Assembly (NCBI GenBank): GCA_902625845.1
Contig: CACOCT010000002.1
Coordinates: 81,566 to 145,565, forward strand
Direction of reading: 5' to 3'
Length of the DNA: 64,000 nucleotides
From: an uncultured Prochlorococcus sp.
Lineage (GTDB): Bacteria; Cyanobacteriota; Cyanobacteriia; PCC-6307; Cyanobiaceae
In this document: positions 21,988 through 30,657 of the stretch, piece after piece
How positions within the stretch are numbered: position 1 is the first letter of the stretch
How the letters are laid out: every line of letters starts with the position of its first letter
Translations under genes and position numbers: made by a program
The notes under the pieces: generated by a model
What the model saw: the letters and a program-made list of their open reading frames with translations, nothing else
Told to the model about the DNA's origin: nothing
The model's database searches: none

Positions 21988-22031
21988 TTACACTAACTAA
22001 TTTTTAAAATTACACTAACTTTACACTAACT
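21988..22031. repeat. TTACACTAACT repeats, right triplet
   Basis: Three perfect copies start at 21988, 22010 and 22021 (steps of 22 and 11 bp), just past the nuclease gene and about 95 bp from the tRNA terminator. They are copies five to seven. Confidence 0.7.
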
Positions 22032-22123
22032 TTTTAAAAAAATTATTTATTTTATAACAAATCTAGTGGATATTATTGGAATGTACTGAATATCTATTTC
22101 TTCCCTAACTCCTTTTATAGAAA

Positions 22124-22149
22124 CAAAAAAAGAGACTTATGAGGTCTCT
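22124..22149 (-). terminator. Terminator of tRNA-Asn
   Basis: AGAGAC/GTCTCT with an A-run on the left forms a T-tract on the minus strand, 28 bp past the tRNA 3' end. It is the functional counterpart of the hairpins at the four remnants. Confidence 0.7.
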
Positions 22150-22176
22150 TGATTGTTCTTGGATTTTGTTAATGAA

Positions 22177-22248
22177 CTCCCCGGGCGGGATTCGAACCTG
22201 CGACCAATCGGTTAACAGCCGATCGCTCTACCGCTGAGCTACCGAGGA
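22177..22248 (-). tRNA. tRNA-Asn (GTT)
   Basis: The 72-nt minus-strand gene folds as a standard cloverleaf. The acceptor stem pairs TCCTCGG with CCGGGGA, the discriminator is G, the D arm contains AGCTCAGCGGTAGAGC, the anticodon stem-loop is ATCGG-CTGTTAA-CCGAT with anticodon GTT, and the T arm contains GGTTCGAATCC. CCA is not encoded. Its 3' end is the repeated target of integration in the island to its left. Confidence 0.97.
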
Positions 22249-22293
22249 ATATTAAGAATTTAGCCCTTACACCCACCAAATGACAAGGGGGGG

Positions 22294-22980
22294 TTAATTA
22301 TATTTTAAATTATTTGGGTTTTGCCAAGTTGATAATTTACCCATATTCATTACAGAAACTTTATCTGCATAAACTAATTCATCTAATCTATGAGTAATCC
22401 ATAACACAGTTATAGGATTGTTTTTGTTTTGAATTAAAGATTTTATGATATCAAGTATTTTTTTTCTACTCAGCTGATCTAAAAGTGCCGTTGGCTCATC
22501 CATTAAAATAAAATTACTTTCACTGATAAGAGCCGATGCTATAGCTAATCTTTGTTTTTGACCACCGCTTAGAGTATGTATAGGTTTTTTCCAAAAACCT
22601 TTTAAACCTACAGAATTTAGGGAATGTTTAACCTTTTTATCAATAATTTTTTTAGTAAAATTACCTTTTATATTTAAAATTAATTCACTCCCACAAGTAG
22701 GCATTAATATTTGATGATCTGGATTTTGAAATACTAGAGATAAATTAGAGGGTCGATTGATATATCCATAAGTTGGCTGCAAAATTCCTTTAATTAGTTT
22801 CAGCAGAGTACTTTTACCACATCCATTTTTTCCAACCAACATCCATAAACCCGGCGCTGATAGAGAGAAGCTACAATTTTTTATAACAAAATCTTTTTTA
22901 TCATGCCAAGTGAAATAGACATCTTCAAAAATTAACTTGTCGCATTTATCTTCCTTTGATATTCCATAAATAGACATCAC
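22294..22980 (-). CDS. ABC transporter ATPase, ECF/CbiO-like
   Basis: A single nucleotide-binding domain with Walker A (GKNGCGKST), a Q-loop (VFQNPDHQI), signature LSGGQKQR, Walker B (FILMDEP) and a switch His (WITHRLDEL). The Q-loop sequence FQNPDxQI and the size suit energy-coupling-factor or CbiO-type importers of metals and vitamins. The membrane partner is not adjacent, as is common for ECF modules. It follows the UPF0367 gene by one base, suggesting an operon. Substrate unknown. Confidence 0.8.
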   Translation of the reverse strand: MMSIYGISKEDKCDKLIFEDVYFTWHDKKDFVIKNCSFSLSAPGLWMLVGKNGCGKSTLLKLIKGILQPTYGYINRPSNLSLVFQNPDHQILMPTCGSELILNIKGNFTKKIIDKKVKHSLNSVGLKGFWKKPIHTLSGGQKQRLAIASALISESNFILMDEPTALLDQLSRKKILDIIKSLIQNKNNPITVLWITHRLDELVYADKVSVMNMGKLSTWQNPNNLKYN

Positions 22981-23247
22981 TTAGCTTTCTAAGGAAAACC
23001 CTGGCCTTTTTGAACCACCAGCTATTGCAGACTTTTCATAAATTTGAACAGCTATAATTTCTTTAGACAATACAGCTATAGATTTACCCTTCATTTTGTC
23101 ACATGTCAAATCAATTAATACAGAATCTGCATTTTCTCTCATCGCGTTTTTAATCTGCTCATAAACCCTTAAGACATCATCATGTTCTTTCTTTTGTATT
23201 GAGATTGGGAATGGTGAATATCTCAGGGATAATTCTAAAGTGAACAT
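22981..23247 (-). CDS. UPF0367 family protein
   Basis: The 88-residue protein has the family layout: MFTLELSLRYSPFPISIQKK, a central SVLIDLTCDK, KSIAVLSKEIIAVQIYEK and a C-terminal GGSKRPGF. It is a small conserved cyanobacterial protein of unknown function, probably cytoplasmic. It is the first gene of a two-gene minus-strand unit with the ABC ATPase. Confidence 0.8.
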   Translation of the reverse strand: MFTLELSLRYSPFPISIQKKEHDDVLRVYEQIKNAMRENADSVLIDLTCDKMKGKSIAVLSKEIIAVQIYEKSAIAGGSKRPGFSLES

Positions 23248-23395
23248 AAAATCTTTTAATCTAATAATAGATTAACTATAGAAACTTCCAATAGAAAAAG
23301 ATATATTTATAAATAAGGTATTTTCTTAAAAATAAGAAATAAGTTTATTATTAAGTAAATATTAATTTCTTTAATAATTTAGAAACTATCATAAT

Positions 23396-24364
23396 ATGGA
23401 TATTGCCAACGATATTACCCACCTTGTCGGTAACACACCATTAGTAAGACTAAATAGAATTAGAAAAGAATATAACTGTTACCCAGAAATAATTGCGAAA
23501 TTAGAAAGTTTTAATCCTTCTGCATCTGTCAAGGATAGAATTGCTTACTCGATGATCTTATCAGCAGAAAATAAAGGCCTCATATCTCCAGAAAAGACAA
23601 CTTTAATAGAAGCTACTAGTGGAAATACTGGAATTGCTCTAGCCATGGTATCAGCTGCTAAAGGTTACAAATTAATACTTACTATGCCAGACACAATGAG
23701 TATCGAGCGGAGAGCAATGTTAAGAGCATACGGAGCTGAATTAAGATTAACGCCAGGATATGAAGGAATGAAAGGTGCACTAAATCTTGCAAAAGAATTA
23801 GCCAACAATATAAATAATAGTTTTCAATTTAATCAATTTGAAAACCTTGCAAATCCTTCAATTCACGCAAAAACAACAGCCAAGGAAATATGGGAGCAAT
23901 CCAATCATAATGTAGATGGTCTAGTTACTGGAGTAGGAACAGGTGGCACTGTTACTGGCTGCGCTAGTTATCTCAAAGAAGTAAATCCAAGATGTAAAAT
24001 CTTTGCTGTTGAACCCGAAAAAAGCGCAGTTTTATCTGGTAAAAGTCCTGGTGCTCATCAAATTCAAGGCATCGGAGCAGGTTTCATTCCAAAAGTTTTA
24101 AAAAAAGATTTAATTGATGAAGTATTAACAATTCAAGACGAGGAGGCATTTTATTTTGGAAGAGTTTTAGCTAAGAAAGAGGGACTCTTATCAGGGATCA
24201 GTAGTGGTGCCGCACTCGCAGCGACAATTCATATAGGGAAGAGAAAAGAATTTAAGGATAAAAGAATTATTGTAATCTTGCCAAGCTTTGGTGAAAGATA
24301 TTTATCTACGGCAATGTTTGATTCTAATACATCTATTCAAGCTAGAAATGATGGATATTTATAA
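23396..24364 (+). CDS. cysK: Cysteine synthase (O-acetylserine sulfhydrylase)
   Basis: This PLP enzyme makes cysteine from O-acetylserine and sulfide. NPSASVKDRIAYSMI holds the PLP Lys, EATSGNTGIALAM the substrate loop, TGVGTGGTVTGC the phosphate-binding Gly loop, and GISSGAALAA the Ser contacting the pyridine N. At 322 residues it is full length. It lies next to a J-domain gene on the same strand, with only eight bases between them. Confidence 0.93.
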   Translation: MDIANDITHLVGNTPLVRLNRIRKEYNCYPEIIAKLESFNPSASVKDRIAYSMILSAENKGLISPEKTTLIEATSGNTGIALAMVSAAKGYKLILTMPDTMSIERRAMLRAYGAELRLTPGYEGMKGALNLAKELANNINNSFQFNQFENLANPSIHAKTTAKEIWEQSNHNVDGLVTGVGTGGTVTGCASYLKEVNPRCKIFAVEPEKSAVLSGKSPGAHQIQGIGAGFIPKVLKKDLIDEVLTIQDEEAFYFGRVLAKKEGLLSGISSGAALAATIHIGKRKEFKDKRIIVILPSFGERYLSTAMFDSNTSIQARNDGYL

Positions 24365-24372
24365 CCAAATTA

Positions 24373-25050
24373 ATGATGAAAAATTTTTATAAAGAACTAG
24401 GTTTAAAGAAAAATGCTAACAGAAATGAAATAAAGTCTGCATATCGTTTATTAGCTAAAAAATACCATCCTGATACTGGAGGCGATAATGAAAGGTTCCT
24501 AGCTTTACAACTCGCTTGGGAGACTTTAAATGATCCTCAAAAAAAAGCCATCTATGACAAATCACTGCTTAATGATGAAAGTTATGCTGTTAGTAAAAAT
24601 AAACATTGGTCATCAGAACTAAAAAATAAAAAAAATAACTCCACAAATAAAGATCAAGATATTAAAGATTGGATAAAGAAAATATATACCCCAATCAATA
24701 GATTCATCTCACAAGTAATAAAACCTTTAAATGATGAAATTAAAAAGCTCTCAGCTGATCCTTACGATGATGAACTAATGGATGCATTCACTTCTTATTT
24801 AATTGAAAGTAGAAAAAAAATTGAAAAAGCCTCATTTCTTTTTAAATCTCAGGCAGTTCCAAGTTCTATTTCCTCTATTGGATTGGACTTGTACCATTGT
24901 TTTTCTCAAGTTCAAGATGCATTAGATGAATTAGATAGATATACACAAGGATATGTTGATGACTATTTATTTGATGGAAAGCAAATGATGAAAGAGGCTA
25001 AAAGAATTCAACTAAAGATGAACATTAACAAGAGAAATATTTCCTTTTAA
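24373..25050 (+). CDS. J-domain protein (DnaJ type III)
   Basis: The N-terminal 65 residues are a J domain (FYKELGLKKNANRNEIKSAY, HPD in KKYHPDTGGD, LNDPQKKAIYD). The remaining 150 residues are charged helices without zinc-finger repeats. It would act as an Hsp70 co-chaperone with a dedicated client. It is unrelated to the island J protein outside the J domain. Start: MMKNF; the second Met is equally possible. Probably co-transcribed with cysK. Confidence 0.8.
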   Translation: MMKNFYKELGLKKNANRNEIKSAYRLLAKKYHPDTGGDNERFLALQLAWETLNDPQKKAIYDKSLLNDESYAVSKNKHWSSELKNKKNNSTNKDQDIKDWIKKIYTPINRFISQVIKPLNDEIKKLSADPYDDELMDAFTSYLIESRKKIEKASFLFKSQAVPSSISSIGLDLYHCFSQVQDALDELDRYTQGYVDDYLFDGKQMMKEAKRIQLKMNINKRNISF

Positions 25051-25053
25051 GTA

Positions 25054-25299
25054 TCAACTCTCAGCAGGAGTATATTCCTTAAGTTGCTCTAATTTAAACC
25101 ATACATCTGGGACTGGTCTTCTCCATCTTACTTGCGCATAATCTTCTTTAATACCAAGTATTTCACCAGGGCCCTCAAATACATAATTTGGTAATTCAAT
25201 ATCACTTGCCAAAGATTCCACACTGTTTGTATATTTTTCCCTATCAAGGACGACTAAACTTCCTTTTTTTAGTGGTTTTTTTTGTATTGATTCCGTCAT
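25054..25299 (-). CDS. ndhO: NAD(P)H-quinone oxidoreductase subunit O
   Basis: The 81-residue protein matches cyanobacterial NdhO. KKGSLVVLDREKYTNSVESLAS is the conserved N-terminal motif, followed by YVFEGPGEILGIKEDYAQVR and a C-terminal PVPDVWFKLEQL. NdhO is a small peripheral subunit of the thylakoid NDH-1 complex, which serves cyclic electron flow and respiration. It converges with the J-domain gene. Confidence 0.88.
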   Translation of the reverse strand: MTESIQKKPLKKGSLVVLDREKYTNSVESLASDIELPNYVFEGPGEILGIKEDYAQVRWRRPVPDVWFKLEQLKEYTPAES

Positions 25300-25438
25300 A
25301 AACTCATAATCAAAACTTAATAATAATCTATTGAATTAGACATAGAAACGCATCTTACAAAATAAAACAAGGAATGTTTTCTAAATGTCTGCAGAAAACA
25401 AAAAAATTATCTAAGGTTTAATAATATTCATTAAAAAA

Positions 25439-26368
25439 ATGCGAATTTTATTGTTAGGTTGCACTGGTTTTATTGGAAAGAGTTTAATCCCAAAATTAAT
25501 ATCTGATGGACATGAATTATGTATAGTTAGTAGAAAAAATATTAATCAGTTAAAAATTAATTATTCTTTTGAAAAGATTGCATTTTTGAAATTGAATTTG
25601 GCTCAAGAGAAAAGTTGGGATGATATTAACCTTTTAAATCAACTTAAAAGTTGCGATGGAATAATCAATCTTATTGGAGAACCTATTACTGACAAGAGAT
25701 GGTCAGACGAACAAAAAGTAGAAATTGAGAAGAGCAGAATAAATACTACTTCTAATTTGATGGAAAATCTTAAAAAAAATAAAATCAATCCAAAAGTTAT
25801 AATAAATGCTTCCGCTATAGGATTTTATGGGACTAGCTTAGATAAGATATTTGATGAGACAAGTCCTGGCGGCAAAGATTTTCTTGCAAATTTATGCAAA
25901 AAGTGGGAAGAAGCTGCTTCTCAAAAACCATTCTTTACAAGATTAGTTATTCTAAGGATTGGGATAGTACTAGGAGTTAATGGTGGAGCTTTAGGTAAAA
26001 TGCTACCAATCTTTAAAGTTGGATTAGGAGGTCCTATTGGGGATGGAAATCAATGGATGAGTTGGATTCACATAGATGACTTATGCAACATTATCGTTAA
26101 TGGAATAAAAGATAAAAAATATTCTGGAATAATTAATGCTGTATCTCCAGAACCTGTCAAGATGAGAGAATTTTCATCGAAATTAGCGCAGTGCCTTCAA
26201 AGACCAAATTTGTTACCCGTTCCAGGTGCAACTTTAAAATTAATTTTAGGAGATGGTTCTAAATTGTTATTAGAAGGTCAAAAGATAAAAAGCATTAAGT
26301 TAAATAATTTTTTTAAATTTAAATATCCTTTTCTTCAGGAAGCACTTTCTTCTTTAACCAAGAAATAA
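25439..26368 (+). CDS. SDR-family nucleoside-sugar epimerase-like (TIGR01777)
   Basis: A Rossmann start (LLGCTGFIGKSLIPKL) is followed by GIINLIGEPITDKRWS, a catalytic-region NASAIGFYGTS, and a C-terminal helical domain with INAVSPEPVKMREF. This is the YfcH/SDR39U1 type of atypical short-chain dehydrogenase, some members of which take part in chlorophyll or cell-division homeostasis in plants and bacteria. Its 3' end overlaps the convergent gene by 50 bases. The substrate is unknown. Confidence 0.8.
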   Translation: MRILLLGCTGFIGKSLIPKLISDGHELCIVSRKNINQLKINYSFEKIAFLKLNLAQEKSWDDINLLNQLKSCDGIINLIGEPITDKRWSDEQKVEIEKSRINTTSNLMENLKKNKINPKVIINASAIGFYGTSLDKIFDETSPGGKDFLANLCKKWEEAASQKPFFTRLVILRIGIVLGVNGGALGKMLPIFKVGLGGPIGDGNQWMSWIHIDDLCNIIVNGIKDKKYSGIINAVSPEPVKMREFSSKLAQCLQRPNLLPVPGATLKLILGDGSKLLLEGQKIKSIKLNNFFKFKYPFLQEALSSLTKK

Positions 26369-26588
26369 ATGCTATTAATAATGTACTAAAGATTAGAATT
26401 GTTATTGCAGGTAATATAAAAGGCTCCCAAATCCTCCTAAAAAAGTCAAGAAAAATAGATTTCCCATTGATGTTCATAATCAATGAAAATATAAAAAATA
26501 ACGCACTAAAAATTACTATAAATAAATTACACAATAAAAAATTATCCAAATATTTTTTAAAATCAAATCTTGAAATAAAATCAATCAT
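26319..26588 (-). CDS. Small two-span membrane protein
   Basis: Two clear membrane helices (NLFIVIFSALFFIFSLIM and PAITILIFSTLLIAFISWL) are separated by a short basic loop, and the protein ends in KKKVLPEEKDI. It starts inside the 3' end of the upstream glycosyltransferase-like gene (8-base overlap), suggesting coupled translation. Its own end overlaps the convergent SDR gene. No family recognised. Confidence 0.55.
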   Translation of the reverse strand: MIDFISRFDFKKYLDNFLLCNLFIVIFSALFFIFSLIMNINGKSIFLDFFRRIWEPFILPAITILIFSTLLIAFISWLKKKVLPEEKDI

Positions 26589-27783
26589 TGATTAAATACT
26601 TTTCTATATCAGATATTATTTTTACAGTAGCATTTTTATTTCCAAGTCTATTTCTAGCATTCTCTTTACAGGACTTCAAAAAAGAATTATCTAACTTCAT
26701 TAGATACATAATTTTGATAATCAAATCTATAGTTCCACTAATCTGCTCATTTTTATTAGAAAAATTTGTAAAGCAATACACATGCTGACCTAATAATCTA
26801 CGCTGAGCTTCTGCAAATCCCTTGGTAAACTGAGGACCCTTCCCTTCTACCTGTATAACTGGTTTTGACATACCTATTACTTGTTCAGCAGCAGTGCCAG
26901 ACATACTTATTGCTAAATCAGATTCAGTTAAAATATCATCAAAAGAATTCCATTTAAAAAAAACTTTAATAGATTTATAACTATATAGAAGTTTAAAATT
27001 ACTAGGTGATATCTCCTCAAATTGCCAATTTCTCATTTTCAATATATTTTGCACATTTTCCATTTTCAGATCTGATGAAAGAGCAAAATTAAATTTTATT
27101 CTTTTAAAGAATTTATAATTAGCAAGTTGTTGAATAATATCTAGCATTAAATTAAAATTATTTATCACTTCAATAATTCTACTTCCAGGTAATAAAGCGA
27201 TATGAAATGAATTATTTGAATCCTTATTCTTATTTTTTAATAATTTATCAATAAATGGATTACCAAAAAATAGAACTTCTTTTTTAAATTGATTACTTAA
27301 ATCAATAGAGGTAAGGAGATCTCTTGCGTAAATTCTTATTGAATTTGGCGATTTTAAAAAATATTTGCATGGCCAAGGAAGATTCAATTTACCCTCATAG
27401 TGACTTGAATATGCGACTAGATATGTAAAATATTTTTTTCTAGATAACCATGCAAAAAAAATTGGGACTATATCACCAACCACAAGGAAATAATCATATT
27501 TTTTTCTTATTTGGACAACAATCCAAATTTTTTTTAAAAAATAATATATTTGACCATTAAATAAATCATATAATCTTCCTTTTAGGGAGTTATAACCTAA
27601 GCCTCCAGTATTAAATTTTCTTGTTTTGCCAATTATATTTATTTTTTCTTTTTTATATGCTTCACCTGAACCAACTATTGGCAAAGCTTCAACTTTATTT
27701 CCAATTGATATTAATCTTCTCGCTAAAATACATCCAGATAAATCTTCACCATGACCATTACTTAATACTAAAATACTTGACAA
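26581..27783 (-). CDS. Lipid-A-disaccharide-synthase-like protein (TIGR03492 type)
   Basis: A GT-B-type protein of 400 residues. LVLSNGHGEDLSGCILARRL opens the N-domain. The C-domain has the donor-site-like PGSRIIEVI and DLAISMSGTAAEQVIGMSKP stretches seen in LpxB relatives. The cyanobacterial family is conserved but lacks a proven reaction. It probably acts at the inner face of the membrane on a lipid or glycan. It forms a minus-strand run with the TPR protein and the small membrane protein. The plus-strand 66-residue ORF is a shadow. Confidence 0.7.
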   Translation of the reverse strand: MSSILVLSNGHGEDLSGCILARRLISIGNKVEALPIVGSGEAYKKEKINIIGKTRKFNTGGLGYNSLKGRLYDLFNGQIYYFLKKIWIVVQIRKKYDYFLVVGDIVPIFFAWLSRKKYFTYLVAYSSHYEGKLNLPWPCKYFLKSPNSIRIYARDLLTSIDLSNQFKKEVLFFGNPFIDKLLKNKNKDSNNSFHIALLPGSRIIEVINNFNLMLDIIQQLANYKFFKRIKFNFALSSDLKMENVQNILKMRNWQFEEISPSNFKLLYSYKSIKVFFKWNSFDDILTESDLAISMSGTAAEQVIGMSKPVIQVEGKGPQFTKGFAEAQRRLLGQHVYCFTNFSNKNEQISGTIDLIIKIMYLMKLDNSFLKSCKENARNRLGNKNATVKIISDIEKYLIND

Positions 27784-27784
27784 A

Positions 27785-28201
27785 TTAAAAATCCAACCAC
27801 TTTTTAACTTTTTTTAATTCTGGCCATTCTGGATATTTTGAGAACCCGTCTTCAACTGATAATTTTAGATCTTTCTCCAAATCAGGAGCCATAATCATGA
27901 TCCTTTTAATTAAATCAATATTTTCTCTAACTCCTTTTGTATCTGTTGCTAATAAAGCTAGAGATAGATTCATACGTGCTTGCAAATCTTGACCATTTAA
28001 TTTAACAGCTTGTTTAGCAGCGAATAGTGCTTCATTATTATTTTTTAGCAACAAATAAAGCCATGCTAGACAAGTCCATGCGGCAAAATGATTAGGAATT
28101 TGATTAATTATTTTTTTAAAATCATCCACTAAAGGTAGTAAATCTTCTCCTGCTTCATATTTAGATAAAGCTGCATTAAATTCCGCTTCAATATCATTCA
28201 T
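27785..28201 (-). CDS. TPR-domain protein
   Basis: Tetratricopeptide helices are visible in NHFAAWTCLAWLYLLLKNNNEALFAAKQAV and LQARMNLSLALLATD, with correct W-LA-L-Y-A spacing. The protein is 138 residues, soluble, and probably a protein-binding adaptor. It is one base from the downstream glycosyltransferase-like gene and 14 from the upstream Fe-S gene, so it is likely part of one transcript. Confidence 0.75.
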   Translation of the reverse strand: MNDIEAEFNAALSKYEAGEDLLPLVDDFKKIINQIPNHFAAWTCLAWLYLLLKNNNEALFAAKQAVKLNGQDLQARMNLSLALLATDTKGVRENIDLIKRIMIMAPDLEKDLKLSVEDGFSKYPEWPELKKVKKWLDF

Positions 28202-28215
28202 ATTTTTAAAATTGT

Positions 28216-28608
28216 TTAAACAGCAAAAGAACTACCACAACCGCATGTTTGCGATGCATTGGGATTAGTAAAGTTAAATCCTCCCCCAATTAGTTCAGTA
28301 CTGAAATCTAACTGCATCCCATAGATATAAAGTAAACTTTTCGGATCACAAACAACTTGAAAAGCGACATCCTCACTCAGTGAATAATCATAAATTTTAT
28401 CATCAGAATTTATCTCATCTTCTCCAATAAAATCCATTGTATAACTCATACCACTGCATCCTCCAGATCTTACTCCAACTCTCAGTGCTTTTTTATCAAC
28501 TTGATTTTTAATCAAATTAGATATTTGTTGTATTGCGGTACCAGTAATAAGTATTCCCTTCCCATCATCAGAATTTTTTAATTTTTCATTAATTTTGGTT
28601 TCTGTCAT
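28216..28608 (-). CDS. Iron-sulfur cluster assembly protein, IscA/SufA/HesB type
   Basis: An A-type carrier with the three conserved Cys in SGGCSGMSY and QTCGCGSSF. The Gly-rich middle (GGGFNFTNPNA) is typical. These proteins hold and deliver Fe-S clusters or iron. At 130 residues it is full length, with a slightly extended N-terminus. It starts the minus-strand run that includes the TPR gene, divergent from zds. Confidence 0.85.
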   Translation of the reverse strand: MTETKINEKLKNSDDGKGILITGTAIQQISNLIKNQVDKKALRVGVRSGGCSGMSYTMDFIGEDEINSDDKIYDYSLSEDVAFQVVCDPKSLLYIYGMQLDFSTELIGGGFNFTNPNASQTCGCGSSFAV

Positions 28609-28726
28609 ATCTGAAGTAACTCATAACCTATATTATAAAAATGATTAGCTTGGTGCATTCCTCATACCCTTAGCATATTCTTTTTGTTATAAATGCGTAT
28701 TATTTTTGTTATAATTAAACGAAAAC

Positions 28727-30184
28727 GTGAAAATTGCGATAGTAGGTTCTGGTTTGGCTGGGTTAACAGCAGCAGTTGATCTAGTTGATTCTGGTCACTC
28801 TGTTGACATATATGAAAGCCGTTCATTTTGGGGAGGTAAAGTTGGAAGTTGGGAAGATAAAGAAGGTAATCATATAGAGATGGGTCTTCATGTGTTTTTT
28901 TATAATTACGCAAACCTCTTTAAATTAATGGAAAAGGTTGGAGCTTTAGAAAATATACTTCCTAAAGAGCACACTCATCTTTTCATAAATAATGGGGGAG
29001 ATCTTAAATCATTGGATTTTAGATTTCCTATTGGAGCACCCTTTAATGGTTTAAAAGCTTTTTTTACAACTGAACAATTAAATATAGTTGATAAAATAAG
29101 AAATGCACTTGCATTAGGAACAAGCCCTATTGTGAGAGGATTAATTGATTATGAAGGGACCATGGTGATAATAAGAGAACTTGATAAAATAAGTTTCAAA
29201 AAATGGTTTATGAATCATGGAGGGAGTGAAAGAAGCTTAAAAAGAATGTGGGACCCAATAGCTTATGCCTTAGGCTTTATAAATTGCAATGATATTTCCG
29301 CACGTTGTATGTTGACGATCTTTATGATGTTTGCAGCCAAGACAGAAGCTTCTAAACTTAATTTATTAAAAGGATCACCCCATAAATGGCTAACAAAGCC
29401 AATCGTAGATTACATAACCAAAAAAGGTGCAAAAATACACCTAAATCATAAAGTTAAAGAGATTAGTTATAAAAAGAATTCTTCATCATTTATTGTTGAT
29501 GAATTATTAATGGATACATTAGAAGGAGAGAAATTAATATCCGCAGATAAATACTTAGCTGCTTGTGATGTACCAGGAATAAAAAAAATAATTCCTAAAG
29601 AATGGTATAAATTAAGTGAATTTCAAGGTATCAGTAAGTTGAGAGCTGTTGCTGTAGCGACAATTCAACTCAGATATGATGGCTGGGTTACAGAATTAAA
29701 TAAAAATAATACAAATGTTAGTACGCCTTCAGGATTAAATAATCTTTTATATTCTGCAGATGCATCATTTAGTTGTTTTGCTGATCTTGCACTAACAAGT
29801 CCTGAAGACTATAGGAAAGAGAATATGGGCTCATTACTGCAGTGCGTACTTACGCCAGGAGATCGCTGGATTGGGAGATCAAAAGAAAAAATTACTGAAG
29901 AAATTGATATAGAAGTGAGAAGATTATTCCCATCATCTAAAAATTTAAATCTTTTATGGAGCAATGTTGTCCAAATACCGCAATCTCTCTATAGAGAATC
30001 ACCTGGGATGGATCCATTTAGACCAAATCAAAAAACTTCGATAGAAAACTTTTATCTTGCAGGAAGTTATACTAAGCAAGACTATATAGATTCAATGGAA
30101 GGTGCTACAATGAGTGGCCATTTAGCAGCTTCAGTTATGCTTAATAAAGAAGTAAAATTAGCGAAAAATCTCGCGGTTAGCTAA
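28727..30184 (+). CDS. zds: Zeta-carotene desaturase
   Basis: This FAD enzyme desaturates zeta-carotene to lycopene in carotenoid synthesis. KIAIVGSGLAGLTAAVDLVD is the dinucleotide-binding start, GGKVGSWEDKEGNHIEMGLH the plant/cyanobacterial CrtP/CrtQ signature, and the C-terminus has FYLAGSYTKQDYIDSMEGA. I accept the GTG start given by the track since the Rossmann motif begins at residue 2. Length 485 residues is typical. It is followed after two bases by a SRPBCC gene on the same strand. Confidence 0.93.
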   Translation: MKIAIVGSGLAGLTAAVDLVDSGHSVDIYESRSFWGGKVGSWEDKEGNHIEMGLHVFFYNYANLFKLMEKVGALENILPKEHTHLFINNGGDLKSLDFRFPIGAPFNGLKAFFTTEQLNIVDKIRNALALGTSPIVRGLIDYEGTMVIIRELDKISFKKWFMNHGGSERSLKRMWDPIAYALGFINCNDISARCMLTIFMMFAAKTEASKLNLLKGSPHKWLTKPIVDYITKKGAKIHLNHKVKEISYKKNSSSFIVDELLMDTLEGEKLISADKYLAACDVPGIKKIIPKEWYKLSEFQGISKLRAVAVATIQLRYDGWVTELNKNNTNVSTPSGLNNLLYSADASFSCFADLALTSPEDYRKENMGSLLQCVLTPGDRWIGRSKEKITEEIDIEVRRLFPSSKNLNLLWSNVVQIPQSLYRESPGMDPFRPNQKTSIENFYLAGSYTKQDYIDSMEGATMSGHLAASVMLNKEVKLAKNLAVS

Positions 30185-30186
30185 TT

Positions 30187-30657
30187 ATGGGAATTTGGCT
30201 TAAGCATGATGTTATAACTACTGTAAATGCTCCATTAGAAAATGTTTGGTATACGTGGAGTGATTTAGATTCCATGCCTCTATGGATGAGTTGGATAGAG
30301 TCCGTTAAAACAATTGATCAAGAGACATCAACACTTCCTGATTTAACTGAGTGGACTCTTGCAGCAAATGGCTTTAGATTTAAATGGAAAGCTCAAATCA
30401 CAGAGAGAATTGAACGACAAAAATTAAAGTGGGAATCAATTGGAGGCTTACCAACGAAAGGTTCAGTAACATTTAGTACAGAAAATACAAACTCAACATC
30501 AGTCAATCTCTCAGTAACTTATGAATTGCCAAAAATGATTGCAAGATTAATGGAAGAAAATATTTTGGGGAAAATGGTTACCAACGAATTACAGGCAAAT
30601 ATAGATAGATTCAAAAATCTTGTCGAAAAAAACTATTCACTTAATATTCCTAACTGA
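30187..30657 (+). CDS. SRPBCC (cyclase/dehydrase) family protein
   Basis: The protein shows the START/Bet v1-like pattern of coenzyme Q-binding or polyketide-cyclase homologs: an early VNAPLENVWYTWSDLDSMPL, WMSWIESVK, and a C-terminal long helix ending NIDRFKNLVEKN. It would form a hydrophobic cavity for a lipid or pigment. Its position after zds suggests a role in carotenoid or quinone handling, which is inference. It overlaps hemD convergently by eight bases. Confidence 0.75.
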   Translation: MGIWLKHDVITTVNAPLENVWYTWSDLDSMPLWMSWIESVKTIDQETSTLPDLTEWTLAANGFRFKWKAQITERIERQKLKWESIGGLPTKGSVTFSTENTNSTSVNLSVTYELPKMIARLMEENILGKMVTNELQANIDRFKNLVEKNYSLNIPN

